A stretch of DNA of 64,000 bases. Origin: Undibacter mobilis (lineage in GTDB: Bacteria; Pseudomonadota; Alphaproteobacteria; Rhizobiales; Xanthobacteraceae). This document shows, piece by piece, positions 21,154 through 30,936 of this stretch. The notes under the pieces are model-generated. The model did not search any database and had not been told where the DNA came from. It worked only from the letters and a program-made list of their open reading frames with translations. Numbering within the stretch: position 1 is the first letter of the stretch; every line of letters starts with the position of its first letter. A program made the position numbers and the translations under genes. The stretch is taken from contig NZ_QRGO01000001.1 of NCBI RefSeq assembly GCF_003367195.1, forward strand, positions 1,040,501 to 1,104,500. Direction: 5' to 3'.

Positions 21154-21951
21154 TTACACGACCGGCACCGTGCCGCCGTCGATTGCGTATTCAGCACCGT
21201 GGATCGATGCAGCGCGATCCGACGCCAGAAAGGCGATGAGCGCGGCCACCTCTTCGGGCCAGGCCGGCCGGCCGATCGGTATGCCGCCAAGCGCATCGAG
21301 AATGCTTTGACGCGCCGCCTCTTCGTCGATGCCGCCGGCTTGCGCGATCCGCGACACCATCGCCTCGGCCGCGCTGGTGTAAATCCATCCGGGCGCCACT
21401 GACGTCACCCGCACCCCCTTGGGGCCGAGTTCTTTCGACAGCGCCTTCGAGTAGGCGGACAAGGCTGCCTTGGCGGCCGCATAAGCTGTCGTCGATTCGT
21501 AAAGCGGCAGCCGGCGCTGGATACTGGAAACATGGATCACCACGCCTGAGCCGCGCGCGATCATTGCCGGCGCCAGCGCGCGATCCAGCCGGACCGCCGC
21601 CATCAGATTGAGATTGATCTCCTTCTGCCATGCCTCGTCATCGAGAGCCGCAAAGCCACCGGCCGGCGCTTTCGAGCCACCCAGCATGTGAACGACGATA
21701 TCGACCTCGGGTACATCGCTGCCGACGACGCCCGCCAGCGTATCGACGCCGGCCGGCGTGCTCAGGTCCGCCGCAACAAACATCGCGGGCAATTCGCGGG
21801 ACGGCTTCGAACGCGCCGCAGTCACCACGCGCGCGCCGGCGGCCGCGAAGTGACGGACCGTCGCCTCGCCCGCGCCCATGGTGCCGCCGGTGACCAGGAC
21901 GACCTTGCCGGCGAACTCGTCAGGATCGATCTTGAACGTCTTGCGGGTCAT
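21154..21951 (-). CDS. Short-chain dehydrogenase/reductase (SDR)
   Basis: A 265-residue classical SDR. The cofactor motif [15 protein letters not shown] is at about 20-34, and HMLGG takes the place of the usual NNAG. The catalytic Ser is in HVSSIQ and the Tyr/Lys pair in YAAAK. It ends in the [10 protein letters not shown] type of C-terminus seen in oxidoreductases of the 3-oxoacyl-reductase group. Its ATG overlaps the stop of the NTF2-like gene (ATGA), a sign of translational coupling. Together with the divergent HxlR regulator this suggests an inducible detoxification or catabolic module. The substrate is unknown. Confidence 0.85.
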   Translation of the reverse strand: MTRKTFKIDPDEFAGKVVLVTGGTMGAGEATVRHFAAAGARVVTAARSKPSRELPAMFVAADLSTPAGVDTLAGVVGSDVPEVDIVVHMLGGSKAPAGGFAALDDEAWQKEINLNLMAAVRLDRALAPAMIARGSGVVIHVSSIQRRLPLYESTTAYAAAKAALSAYSKALSKELGPKGVRVTSVAPGWIYTSAAEAMVSRIAQAGGIDEEAARQSILDALGGIPIGRPAWPEEVAALIAFLASDRAASIHGAEYAIDGGTVPVV

Positions 21952-22307
21952 GCACCGACCTTTAGTTCGCGGATGCCGTCCGCGCCGAAGATGAAATTGA
22001 AAGTCAGATCGAGTGGGCTGCCGGGAAATGTGCCGGAAACCCTGGCCTTCACCACCGTCTGGCCGTCGGCCTCGGTCGCTGCGAGGGGCGTCATGGTCAT
22101 GCGATAGTTGGCGACCGTGTGATCGGCCCATGAGGCGATGGCGTCACGGCCACGATGCAACTTGCCTTCGTCGTGAACGGCGCCGGTCTCGGCGAAGGCC
22201 GCCACAATCGCTTTAGTGTCATGCGCATTGGTGGCGGCGATGTAGTCTGCGACGGCTTTCGGAAGCAAAACCTCGGACAATGAGACCTTGGGGACGGAAT
22301 TCTTCAT
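21948..22307 (-). CDS. NTF2/SnoaL-like small protein
   Basis: A 119-residue protein with the NTF2/SnoaL cone fold signature: [31 protein letters not shown], then a GRDAIASW segment and a C-terminal beta sheet ([16 protein letters not shown]). Members are small polyketide-cyclase-like enzymes or ligand-binding proteins. It is the first gene of a two-gene unit with the SDR, with a four-base ATGA overlap, and is divergent from the HxlR regulator across 55 bases. The pair is probably under HxlR control; the ligand is unknown. Confidence 0.75.
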   Translation of the reverse strand: MKNSVPKVSLSEVLLPKAVADYIAATNAHDTKAIVAAFAETGAVHDEGKLHRGRDAIASWADHTVANYRMTMTPLAATEADGQTVVKARVSGTFPGSPLDLTFNFIFGADGIRELKVGA

Positions 22308-22362
22308 GAAACCTCGGCATGGGACGATTGCGGTGTCCTGGAGGTGGCCTTAATTTGCCGGG

Positions 22363-22740
22363 ATGACAAGAACGCACCTGAAAGTCGGCTACGCACCGCA
22401 AAGTAATCCCGCGCACACACCACAGACGGCGGCGCAGGGAATCGAGGCCGCGTTCGGCATGCTCGAAGGCCGCTGGAAAATTCTGATCTTATTTCATCTT
22501 TTCAACGGCACTGTGATGCGCTTCTCCGAACTGGAGCGCGCCATTCCCGACGTGTCGCAAAAGATGCTGACTCAGCAACTGCGGCAGCTGGAAAGCGACG
22601 GCATTGTCATGCGCGTCGTTCACGCCGAAGTGCCGCCGCGGGTGGAATACCGCTTGACCGAATGGGGCGAGACATTATGCCCGGCGCTGGACTCGCTGCT
22701 GGCATGGGCCGAGCGCAAGCCATCGACGGTCAGCGAATAG
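22363..22740 (+). CDS. HxlR-family transcriptional regulator
   Basis: A 125-residue winged-helix regulator. The HxlR core is clear: FGMLEGRWKILILFHLF, then RFSELERAIPDVSQKMLTQQLRQLESDGIV (recognition helix), then the wing PPRVEYRLTEWGETL. HxlR proteins often sense aldehydes or electrophiles through a cysteine, but the only cysteine here is near the C-terminus (ETLCPAL). The gene is divergent from the NTF2-SDR unit with 55 bases between start codons, which very probably contain shared operator sequence. It is convergent with gdh, the stops being 6 bases apart. Confidence 0.88.
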   Translation: MTRTHLKVGYAPQSNPAHTPQTAAQGIEAAFGMLEGRWKILILFHLFNGTVMRFSELERAIPDVSQKMLTQQLRQLESDGIVMRVVHAEVPPRVEYRLTEWGETLCPALDSLLAWAERKPSTVSE

Positions 22741-22746
22741 CGCAGA

Positions 22747-25700
22747 TCACTCCCTTGCCAGATCGCCCAGCAAACTCGCCGCCACGCTGAGCTTCGACAG
22801 CGTCAGCCCCGAGCCGGCAATTTCGTGGATGGCGGCGCGGATACGCTCGACCTCCTGCTTGCGCGGCTTGAGCCATTCTTCCACGGCTTGCGCGCCTGCA
22901 TGACCGTTACCGACCATCGCCGAGGTTAAACGCCGTTCGGCGTCGCCGATCTGGTCGACGGCGCGGTCGAGCGCGAGGCGGTCGAAATAATCCGACACGA
23001 CAATGCCCGGCACCGCGCTCGCGACTCTGTCGAGCTGGAAGAAGGCTTCGGTCGCGAAATAGGTGGCGGTCACTTCGGCGATCGGCTTCCCGGCGCGGTC
23101 GGCCACCATGACGATATCCGGCGCCGCCTTGGTCAGCGCCAGATTGGCGATGCGGCGCGCAAGGGCATCCGGCACACCGCCGCGTGTCAGCTCCGCGATG
23201 CGCGCGTCGCGCGCCGCAGCCGCCGGCTTCGGCAGCGCCGTGTCCAATGCCGATTCGACCTGGGTAATACCGTTGCGATAATGCGCGACAATGGCCTCGA
23301 GGCCGCCCTTGAGATCGACATTGCGAAGGAACCAGACCAGACGATCGAGCAGCAGATCCTGCACGGCGGCGTAAAGCGCCAACTGCGTGGCGCCGGGTAT
23401 TTTGTTGTCGAGCATGTCGATCTCGCCGTTGAGATCGATCAGGTCGTAGCTGTTGCGCACGGCGGCAAAAGCCGCCGCGATCTGCGCCGGCGCGGCGCCA
23501 GTCTGGTCGGCGATGCGCACGATCAAGGTGGCGCCGCCCCGGTTGATCATCGAATTTGTGAGCTGCGTGGCGATGATCTCGCGGCGCAGACGATGCGATT
23601 GCAGCGCGCCAGCATAGCGCTCCGTCATTTCCTTCGGGAAATAGCGGTTGATTTCGCGGCCGAGGAACGGATCGTCCGGCACGTTCGAATCGAGCAGTAC
23701 CGAGTAGAGCGTGAGCTTGGCATAAGCGAGCAGCACCGCCAGTTCCGGCCGCGTCAGCGGCAGGTTGCGCTTGCGCCGATCGGCGAGCGCCATCTCGTCA
23801 GGCAGATACTCCACCGCGCGGTCGAGCAGGCCCTGCTGTTCCAGCGTCTGCATCAGGCGTTGCTGGAAGCCGAAGTCTTCCAGGCCGCGCCGCTGCGCCA
23901 GCGACAGCGCCAAAGTCTGCTGATAATTGTTGCGCAGCACGAGCCTTGCGACCTCGTCGGTCATGTCGGCAAGTTCGGCGTTGCGCTGTTCGAGCGTCAG
24001 CCGGCCGGTCCGCAACGATTCGGCATAGGCGATCTTGATATTGACCTCGACATCGGAGGTGTTGACGCCGGCCGAGTTGTCGATGGCGTCGGTGTTGAGT
24101 CGCACGCCGTTGAGAGCGGCTTCGATACGGCCGCGCTGAGTCATGCCGAGATTGGCACCTTCACCAACCACCTTGACCTGCAGATCCGCGCCAGTGATGC
24201 GGATCGCATCATTGGCGCGGTCACCGGCGGCCTCGTCGCCCTCGGACGCCGCACGCACATAGGTGCCGATACCGCCGAAGAACAGCAGATCAGCCTTCGC
24301 TTTCAGGATCGCCTGCATCAGTTGCTGCGGCGTCACCTTCTCGCCGACACCGAGCAGCGTCTGCGCTTCGCCTGACAGCCGGATTTCCTTGGACGCGCGC
24401 GGATAAATGCCGCCGCCTTTCGACAGCAGCGACTTGTCGTAATCCTGCCAGCTCGAGCGTGGCAGCGCGAACAGCCGCTGGCGCTCGGCGAAACTCACCT
24501 TCGGGTCCGGATTCGGGTCGATGAAAATGTCGCGGTGGTCGAAGGCCGCGACCAGCTTGATCGTATCCTCGCGCAACATGCCGTTGCCGAACACGTCGCC
24601 GGACATGTCGCCGACGCCGACCACCGTGAACGGCGTCTCGTGGATGTTGATGTCCATCTCGCGGAAGTGGCGTTTCACCGACTCCCAGGCACCGCGGGCG
24701 GTGATACCCATCACCTTGTGGTCATAGCCGGCCGAGCCACCAGAGGCGAAGGCATCGCCCAGCCAGAAGCCGTGCTCGACGGCGAGGCCGTTCGCGATAT
24801 CGGAGAACGTCGCCGTGCCCTTGTCGGCGGCGACGACGAGATAGGGGTCGTCGCCCTCATGCCGCACCACGCCATCCGGCGGCACGATACTGCCATCCGG
24901 CGCGTAATTGTCCGTGATGTCGAGCAGCGTCGAGATGAACAGTTTATACGAGGCGATGCCTTCGGCCATGAACTGGTCACGCGTCGGGTTCTTCGGCATC
25001 AGCTTCGGCACGAAACCGCCCTTGGCGCCGACCGGCACGATCACCGCATTCTTGACCTGCTGCGCCTTGACGAGGCCGAGGACCTCGGTGCGGAAATCCT
25101 GCGGCCTGTCGGACCAGCGGATGCCGCCACGCGCCACCTTGCCGAAGCGCAGGTGAATGCCCTCGACACGCGGCGAATAAACAAAGATCTCATACAAGGG
25201 CCGCGGCAGCGGCATTTCGGTGAGCCTGCCGCTTTCGAACTTGATGGCGATGAGCGGCTTGAGCTGACCGTCTTTGTCGGTCTGGAAATAGTTGGTGCGG
25301 ATTGCCGACTGCACTGCATTGACGAAGAAGCGCAGAATGCGGTCCTCATCCAGGCTGTCGATCTTCGTCAACCCATCCTCGATGCGGATGGCAATCGCCT
25401 TCTGCTTGTCATCGCGGCCTTCCGCCGCTTCCGATCTCGGATCGAAGCGCGCGTGAAACAGCTCAACGATGTCGCTGGTCACAGCGGCATGCTTCACCAA
25501 CGTCGCCCACATATAGTCCTGCGAATGCGGCACGCGGATCTGGCGCAGGTAGCGCGACAAGGTGCGGATCAACGCCACATCACGCCAGCCAAGCCCGCTG
25601 GCCAACGTCAGCGCGTTGAAACCGTCATTCTCGGCGCCGCCACGCATGATGTTGAGAAATGCGGCTTCCAGCCGCGCCTTGCCGGACTGGACTTCGATCG

Positions 25701-27576
25701 CTTCGCCATCACCGCGTGTCAGCAGCATATCGTGGAACCACAGCTTGTCGCCGTGGCCGGGGGCGATGCGATAGGTGCGCTCGTCCACCACCTTGAAGCC
25801 CATGTTTTCCAGCACGGGCACGCGTTCAGACAACGGCAGAGGTCGCCCCAGACTCCACACCTTGAGGCTGACATTGTTCTGCTCGTGCTCGTCGTGATGC
25901 CGAATATCGACCGCCAGCGGCCGGTCTTCCGACAAGGTCTCGATGGCACGAACGTCGCCGGCCGCGCTCGCCGGCGGGTAATAGTCATGAAAGTCCGCCG
26001 TGAAGGCGTCGCGATAGCGTTCGAACAGCGCACGCGCCTTTTCCGGCGCATGGGCAGCGATCAACGCATCGGCCAGCCCGTCGGTCCAGCTGCGCACGAT
26101 CAGCGAGACTTCGCGCTCAAGCACATCGCGCGACACGTCCACCGCCTCGCCGCCGGTGCGGCTTATGACGTAGTGGACGCGAACCAGCGGGCCCTCCGGG
26201 AAGAACGGCATGAACGTCGCGACCTCGCCGCCGAACGCTTTGGCGAGATAGTTGCCGATGCGCTCGCGAATTACGCTGCCGTAACGTTCGCGTGGCACGT
26301 AAGCCAGAACCGAGACAAACCGATCGAACCGATCACGACGCGCCAGAACCCGCACCCGCGGACGTTCGTCGAGACGCATGATCGCCATGGCGAAGTCATA
26401 AAGCGTGTCGGCGTCGACCTGGAGCAGCTCATCGCGCGGGTATTGCTCCAGCACGTTGGCCAGCGCCTTGGCCGAATGGCTGCCCGGGACGAACCCTGCA
26501 CGCTGTTCGATCGCCGCGATCTTGCGCCGCACATAGGGGATGGTGCGCGCCGACCGCGTATAGGCTACCGACGTGAACAAACCGACGATGCGGTGCTCGC
26601 CGACGAGATTCCCGTCCGCGTCGTATTTCTTGACACCGACATAGTCGAGAAATGTCCGGCGGTGAACGTGCGACACGCTCATCGTCTTGGCGACAATCAG
26701 CGGGTGCGGTTCGTTGAAAAACGATTTCAGTTCAGGCGTCAGCTCGAGCCGCTCGTCGCCACGCCTGAGGATGTGGAGATCGCGCCCCTTGAGAATACCG
26801 AGGCCGGTCTCGAAGTCTGGATCGAGGGCATCGCCGCTGCGATCGTAGTCGCGCATGCCGAGGAATGTGAAATGGTCGTCGGCCAGCCATTGCAGGAACT
26901 GCACGGCTTCGCCGATTTCGTCCACCGGCAACGGCGGCGGATTTGTCTTGAGATCGCTGATGACGGCATGGATGCGTTCCAGCATCCGCCGCCAGTCGGT
27001 GACAGCGAGACGAACCTCGACGAGGATGCGCTCGACGGCCGCGACGATCTCGCCACGCACCACCGGATCGTCGACCGGTTCCAGATGAATGTGAATGAAA
27101 CTCTCGCGCGTGCCGCCCGACTCGGCCGTGCCGGCGAGCGTGCCGCTTTCGCGCTTCACGTTGATTACCGGATGCGCAACGAAGCGCACGTCGAGACGGC
27201 GCTCGGCGATTTCGCCCATTACCGAATCGAACAGGAACGGCATGTCGTCGTTGACGACCTCGACGATGGTGATGCTGCGCGACGAGGTCGACGTATCGAT
27301 CTTTAACGTCTCGCAACGGACCTTCGGCTTGCCGGGCTCCCGTTCGAGGAGAAACTGCCAAGCCCGCTCCGCAAGCTGCGCGAGCTCGGCCGGCTCGTAA
27401 CGCACGATATCCTCCGGCACGACCTGACCGAACAACACGCCGACAAAGTTCTTGGGAATGCCGGGCTGTCGCGCGGCCAGTTCGGTGGCTGCCTGCGCGA
27501 TCGCCGCATTGGCGGCCGCGTGCTCGGCATCATCATGGGCAATGGCGGCCGGTTTATCGAGCACGGGTGACCTCAT
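22747..27576 (-). CDS. gdhB: NAD-specific glutamate dehydrogenase, large (about 180 kDa) class
   Basis: This 1,609-residue enzyme of the GDH-180/L-GDH class oxidises glutamate to 2-oxoglutarate and ammonia with NAD+, feeding amino-acid carbon into the TCA cycle. The long N-terminal region (about 1-700) contains ACT-like regulatory domains. The catalytic core (about 720-1250) includes GGIRWSDRPQDFRTEVLGLVKAQ, NAVIVPVGAKGGFVPK and the nucleotide-binding region around VVGEGANLGMTQRGRIE. A helical C-terminal domain follows. The ATG at 27576 (MRSPVLDKPA) is preferred over an upstream TTG. It stands alone, with a 284-base divergent spacer to the AhpD-like gene. The large plus-strand frames opposite it are antisense shadows. 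Confidence 0.93.
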   Translation of the reverse strand: MRSPVLDKPAAIAHDDAEHAAANAAIAQAATELAARQPGIPKNFVGVLFGQVVPEDIVRYEPAELAQLAERAWQFLLEREPGKPKVRCETLKIDTSTSSRSITIVEVVNDDMPFLFDSVMGEIAERRLDVRFVAHPVINVKRESGTLAGTAESGGTRESFIHIHLEPVDDPVVRGEIVAAVERILVEVRLAVTDWRRMLERIHAVISDLKTNPPPLPVDEIGEAVQFLQWLADDHFTFLGMRDYDRSGDALDPDFETGLGILKGRDLHILRRGDERLELTPELKSFFNEPHPLIVAKTMSVSHVHRRTFLDYVGVKKYDADGNLVGEHRIVGLFTSVAYTRSARTIPYVRRKIAAIEQRAGFVPGSHSAKALANVLEQYPRDELLQVDADTLYDFAMAIMRLDERPRVRVLARRDRFDRFVSVLAYVPRERYGSVIRERIGNYLAKAFGGEVATFMPFFPEGPLVRVHYVISRTGGEAVDVSRDVLEREVSLIVRSWTDGLADALIAAHAPEKARALFERYRDAFTADFHDYYPPASAAGDVRAIETLSEDRPLAVDIRHHDEHEQNNVSLKVWSLGRPLPLSERVPVLENMGFKVVDERTYRIAPGHGDKLWFHDMLLTRGDGEAIEVQSGKARLEAAFLNIMRGGAENDGFNALTLASGLGWRDVALIRTLSRYLRQIRVPHSQDYMWATLVKHAAVTSDIVELFHARFDPRSEAAEGRDDKQKAIAIRIEDGLTKIDSLDEDRILRFFVNAVQSAIRTNYFQTDKDGQLKPLIAIKFESGRLTEMPLPRPLYEIFVYSPRVEGIHLRFGKVARGGIRWSDRPQDFRTEVLGLVKAQQVKNAVIVPVGAKGGFVPKLMPKNPTRDQFMAEGIASYKLFISTLLDITDNYAPDGSIVPPDGVVRHEGDDPYLVVAADKGTATFSDIANGLAVEHGFWLGDAFASGGSAGYDHKVMGITARGAWESVKRHFREMDINIHETPFTVVGVGDMSGDVFGNGMLREDTIKLVAAFDHRDIFIDPNPDPKVSFAERQRLFALPRSSWQDYDKSLLSKGGGIYPRASKEIRLSGEAQTLLGVGEKVTPQQLMQAILKAKADLLFFGGIGTYVRAASEGDEAAGDRANDAIRITGADLQVKVVGEGANLGMTQRGRIEAALNGVRLNTDAIDNSAGVNTSDVEVNIKIAYAESLRTGRLTLEQRNAELADMTDEVARLVLRNNYQQTLALSLAQRRGLEDFGFQQRLMQTLEQQGLLDRAVEYLPDEMALADRRKRNLPLTRPELAVLLAYAKLTLYSVLLDSNVPDDPFLGREINRYFPKEMTERYAGALQSHRLRREIIATQLTNSMINRGGATLIVRIADQTGAAPAQIAAAFAAVRNSYDLIDLNGEIDMLDNKIPGATQLALYAAVQDLLLDRLVWFLRNVDLKGGLEAIVAHYRNGITQVESALDTALPKPAAAARDARIAELTRGGVPDALARRIANLALTKAAPDIVMVADRAGKPIAEVTATYFATEAFFQLDRVASAVPGIVVSDYFDRLALDRAVDQIGDAERRLTSAMVGNGHAGAQAVEEWLKPRKQEVERIRAAIHEIAGSGLTLSKLSVAASLLGDLARE

Positions 27577-27774
27577 AAGGAAGGCGGGCTGAAGGTCTGA
27601 TCCGGAGCCAAGACCGCTTCGCTGGATTCTGTGCAATCCGGGGAATCGGTCTCGGTTGACTGACAGTCTTCACTGTCCCGAGGTGTTGGTCGAGAGCAGC
27701 CCATCAAATAGCGATGGAGCGTGACCGCTTTATGTTTGGGCCGTGACCTGATCCAACCCGCTGATAATCAAAAT

Positions 27775-27800
27775 GAATATCAAGGCCATCGGCTATATTC
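27775..27800. promoter_or_regulatory. Inverted repeat in the gdh / AhpD-like divergent spacer
   Basis: GAATAT and ATATTC form a perfect 6-base dyad separated by 14 bases, in an AT-rich part of the spacer about 60 bases before the AhpD-like start codon. It could be an operator for either divergent gene. No known regulator consensus was recognised, so this is only a candidate. Confidence 0.3.
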
Positions 27801-27860
27801 GACCAGCCCGAAGCATTGTAGGCTCGGCGCGACGTAATAATTTTTTTGGCAGGTGGACAC

Positions 27861-28502
27861 ATGGCCGGGACCGTCACCAAAAGCACAGGCAGGAAAGCCT
27901 CAGCACCCGCAAAAGCCGCAGCAAATCCGGCGACGCCTGATGACGAGCCGATCATCGCGCTCAAACTGCCGGCGGGCGAGCTGTCGCCCGCGATGACGGC
28001 CTACTTCCAGAAGTGCCAGGACAAGCTCGGTTTCATCCCGAACGTGCTCATGGCCTACGCCTTCGACAGCGCCAAGCTCGAAGCCTTCGCCGCCATGTAC
28101 AACGATCTCATGCTCGCACCGAGCGGCCTGTCCAAACTCGAGCGCGAAATGATCGCGGTTGCGGTGTCGGCGCAGAACCGCTGCTATTACTGTCTCACGG
28201 CACATGGCGCCGCCGTGCGCCAGTACTCCGGCAATCCGCTGCTCGGCGAACAGATCGTCATGAACCACCGCGTCGCCAGACTCGACAAGCGCCAGCGCGC
28301 CATGCTCGATTTCGCCGTCAAGCTCACCAATACGCCGGCCGAAATCGAAGAACCGGATCGTGACACGTTGCGCCGCGCCGGCTTTTCCGATCGCGACATC
28401 TGGGACATTGCGGCGATCACCGGCTTCTTCAACATGTCGAACCGCGTCGCCGCCGCCACCGACATGCGGCCGAATCCGGTCTATCACGGCCAGGCAAGAT
28501 AG
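27861..28502 (+). CDS. AhpD-like / carboxymuconolactone-decarboxylase-fold peroxidase-related protein
   Basis: A 213-residue all-helical protein of the CMD/AhpD family. The redox motif CYYCLTAHG has Cys108, Cys111 and His115, in the arrangement used by AhpD alkylhydroperoxidases. LSKLEREMIAVAVSAQNRC before it is the usual lead-in, and IWDIAAITGFFNMSNRVA closes the fold. It matches the family annotated as uncharacterised peroxidase-related enzymes. The 30 N-terminal residues are Ala/Lys/Pro-rich and probably disordered. The start at 27861 has AGGTGG five bases upstream. Role is probably oxidative-stress related, by inference. Confidence 0.85.
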   Translation: MAGTVTKSTGRKASAPAKAAANPATPDDEPIIALKLPAGELSPAMTAYFQKCQDKLGFIPNVLMAYAFDSAKLEAFAAMYNDLMLAPSGLSKLEREMIAVAVSAQNRCYYCLTAHGAAVRQYSGNPLLGEQIVMNHRVARLDKRQRAMLDFAVKLTNTPAEIEEPDRDTLRRAGFSDRDIWDIAAITGFFNMSNRVAAATDMRPNPVYHGQAR

Positions 28503-28532
28503 TGTTCTTGAGCGAAGCTATATGCTCCGTTC

Positions 28533-28600
28533 GTTCCCGCGAAAGCGGGAACCCGACAAGGTAAAGAACTGGGTCTCCGCTTTCGCGGAGACGAACGGGT
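28533..28600. repeat. Palindromic repeat (GTTCCCGCGAAAGCGGGAAC type)
   Basis: Two hairpins, CGTTCCCGC-GAAA-GCGGGAACCC and TGGGTCTCCGC-TTTC-GCGGAGACGAACG, face each other so that the outer arms CGTT.CCC and GGG.AACG also pair. It is a different family from the GTCATTCCGGG repeats but has the same two-hairpin layout. It ends 12 bases before the ggt start codon and so probably lies in the ggt leader. Confidence 0.75.
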
Positions 28601-28612
28601 AAGATCAACGCC

Positions 28613-30361
28613 ATGTTCAAGCGCTTCATCGTATCGACCGTCGCCCTCGTCCTCACAGCTTCGCTGGTGCTGGCGCAATCGACGCCGCAGCTGCAGACCT
28701 CGCAGACGTCTTTTCCAGCAGCGCAAGGCATTGTCGGCCAGAACGGCATGGTGGTGGCGCAGGAGCGCATCGCCGCGCGCATCGGCGTCGAGATTCTCGA
28801 TCGCGGCGGCAACGCCGTCGATGCCGCGGTGGCCGTCGGCTTTGCCATGGCTGTGACCTATCCACGCGCCGGCAATCTCGGCGGCGGCGGCTTCATGGTG
28901 ATCCATCTCGCCAAGGACAACCACAACACCGCCATCGACTATCGCGAGACCGCGCCGGCCGCGGCAACGCCGGACATGTTTCTTGACGCGCAGGGCAATC
29001 CCGATCCGGTGAAATCGCGCGATTCGGGATTGTCGGTCGGCGTGCCCGGCACCGTCGCAGGGCTGGCGATGGCCCGCGAGAAATACGGCTCCGGCAAACT
29101 GTCTCTGTCCGACCTGCTGCAGCCCGCCATTCGTCTGGCCGAACAGGGCTTCGCCGTTCAGGACGACACCGCCGACTCGCTGCCGAGCGCGGCGAAGAAA
29201 CTGGCGCGCTGGCCGTCGTCGGCGTCGATCCTGCTCAAGAATGGCGGCCAGCCGCTTGAAGCCGGCGACCGCCTGATTCAGTCCGATCTCGCCGACACGC
29301 TGAAAGCCATTGCCGCCAAAGGCCCGGACGGATTCTATCGCGGCGACGTCGCGCGGAAGATCGCATCGGCTGTGCGCGACGCCGGCGGCATCATGACCGC
29401 GGACGACCTCGCCCATTATCGCGCCGTCGAGCGCGACGTCATCAAGGGGACCTATCGCGGCTATGACATCGTCTCGATGCCGCCGCCATCGTCCGGCGGC
29501 GTGCATCTGGTCGAGATGCTCAACATCCTCGAAGGCTACGATCTCGCCAAACTCGGCCGCAACGACGAGGCGCTGCATGATTTCATCGAGGCCATGAAGC
29601 GCGCCTATGCCGATCGCGCCGTCTATATGGGCGATCCGGATTCGGTGAAGATGCCGATTGCCGGCCTGATCTCGAAGAAATACGCCGCGTCACTGCGCGC
29701 CACCATCACCGCCAAGGCGACGCCGTCGTCCGACATCAAGGCCGGCCAGCCGGCCGATTTCGAGGGCCAGAACACCACGCACTTCTCCGTCATCGACCGC
29801 GACGGCAATGCGGTGTCGAACACCTACACGCTCAACTTTTCCTACGGTCTCGGCCTGATCGCCGACGGCACCGGCGTGCTGCTCAACAACGAGCTCGACG
29901 ACTTCACCGCCAAGGCCGGCGCCTCGAACGCCTATGGCCTCGTCGGCTTCGCCGCCAATTTGCCGGCACCGAACAAACGCCCGCTGTCGTCGATGACGCC
30001 GACCATTGTGCTGAAGGACGGCAAGCCGTTCATCGTCACCGGCTCGCCCGGCGGCAGCCGCATCATCACCGCGGTGTTGCAGGTCGTCACCAATGTCATC
30101 GACTTCCACATGACGATCGCCGAAGCGGTGACGGCGCCGCGCATCCATCATCAATGGATGCCGGACATCGTCTATGTCGAAAGCGGCTTCCCGCAAGCCG
30201 TGCTTGACGGCCTTGCCGCGCGAGGCCACACGCTCGAAGCGACACGGCCCGCGACATCGGGCAATTCGATTCAGGTCCTGCCGAAAACCGAATTCCAACC
30301 GCAACGTTATGTCGGCGCCGCCGATCCCCGCACGCGCGGTTCGCTGGCCGCCGGCTATTGA
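28613..30361 (+). CDS. ggt: Gamma-glutamyltransferase / glutathione hydrolase
   Basis: A 582-residue periplasmic Ntn hydrolase precursor. A signal peptide (FIVSTVALVLTASLVLAQ) is followed by the large subunit region with GGNAVDAAVAVGFAMAVTYPRAGNLGGGGFMV. Autocleavage is expected before Thr388 in NTTHFSV, which becomes the N-terminal nucleophile of the small subunit; SSMTPTIV and GSPGGSRI line the active site. It degrades extracellular or periplasmic glutathione and gamma-glutamyl compounds. The YbaK-type gene starts 22 bases later, probably on the same mRNA. The leader contains the palindromic repeat ending at 28600. Confidence 0.93.
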   Translation: MFKRFIVSTVALVLTASLVLAQSTPQLQTSQTSFPAAQGIVGQNGMVVAQERIAARIGVEILDRGGNAVDAAVAVGFAMAVTYPRAGNLGGGGFMVIHLAKDNHNTAIDYRETAPAAATPDMFLDAQGNPDPVKSRDSGLSVGVPGTVAGLAMAREKYGSGKLSLSDLLQPAIRLAEQGFAVQDDTADSLPSAAKKLARWPSSASILLKNGGQPLEAGDRLIQSDLADTLKAIAAKGPDGFYRGDVARKIASAVRDAGGIMTADDLAHYRAVERDVIKGTYRGYDIVSMPPPSSGGVHLVEMLNILEGYDLAKLGRNDEALHDFIEAMKRAYADRAVYMGDPDSVKMPIAGLISKKYAASLRATITAKATPSSDIKAGQPADFEGQNTTHFSVIDRDGNAVSNTYTLNFSYGLGLIADGTGVLLNNELDDFTAKAGASNAYGLVGFAANLPAPNKRPLSSMTPTIVLKDGKPFIVTGSPGGSRIITAVLQVVTNVIDFHMTIAEAVTAPRIHHQWMPDIVYVESGFPQAVLDGLAARGHTLEATRPATSGNSIQVLPKTEFQPQRYVGAADPRTRGSLAAGY

Positions 30362-30383
30362 GGAAGCCCCAGAGAAGAGATCC

Positions 30384-30860
30384 ATGAACGAAACCACGCC
30401 ATCCGTCGAACGCGTGCGCGCTGCTTTGCTCGCCGCCGGTCAGCCCGACACCATCGACGTCTTTCCCGACGGCACCCGCACCGCGCAGGACGCCGCCAAC
30501 GCAGTCGGCTGCACGGTGGCGCAGATCGCCAAGTCCATCGTGCTGCGCGCCGCTGACCGGGTGGTGCTGGTCGTCGCCTCCGGCGCCAATCGCGTCGACA
30601 CCGCCAAGGTAGCCGCCCTGCTCGGCCAGCCGGTCAAGCCGGCCGACGGGCGCTGGGTGCGCGACGTCACGGGCTTTGCCATCGGCGGCGTCGCCCCGGT
30701 CGGCCATCAAAGCCCGCCGCGCATTTTCATCGACCAGGACCTGATGGCGCTGGACCCAATCTGGGCCGCGGCCGGATCACCGCGCCATGTATTCCGGACC
30801 TCAGCCAAGGCGCTGGCCGGCATGACAGGCGGCACCGTGGCGGATATCCGGGAGGGCTGA
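30384..30860 (+). CDS. YbaK/EbsC-type aminoacyl-tRNA deacylase
   Basis: A 158-residue single-domain member of the YbaK/ProX editing superfamily, which hydrolyses mischarged tRNAs (Cys-tRNA-Pro or Ala-tRNA-Pro, for example). Family features include QIAKSIVLRAADRVVLVVASGANRVD with the conserved lysine after QIA, then FAIGGVAPVGH, FIDQDLM and the GSPRHVFRTSAKAL ending. A second, different member of the superfamily lies at 36412-36927. The ATG at 30384 follows AGAGAAGAGA and lies 22 bases after the ggt stop. Exact tRNA specificity cannot be read from sequence alone. Confidence 0.85.
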   Translation: MNETTPSVERVRAALLAAGQPDTIDVFPDGTRTAQDAANAVGCTVAQIAKSIVLRAADRVVLVVASGANRVDTAKVAALLGQPVKPADGRWVRDVTGFAIGGVAPVGHQSPPRIFIDQDLMALDPIWAAAGSPRHVFRTSAKALAGMTGGTVADIREG

Positions 30861-30936
30861 AGGGCGGGGGCCGGACTTTTCGGACGCGCTGCGATAGGCT
30901 ACCAAGGGACACGAGATTCATGCGAAAGGACGTTTG

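Noticed and set aside
24535..27306. A 923-codon plus-strand open frame opposite the glutamate dehydrogenase gene
   Set aside because: It is the antisense shadow of a high-GC gene: low-complexity His/Arg/Asp-rich translation, no ribosome binding site and no recognisable domain. The minus-strand protein is a full-length known family.
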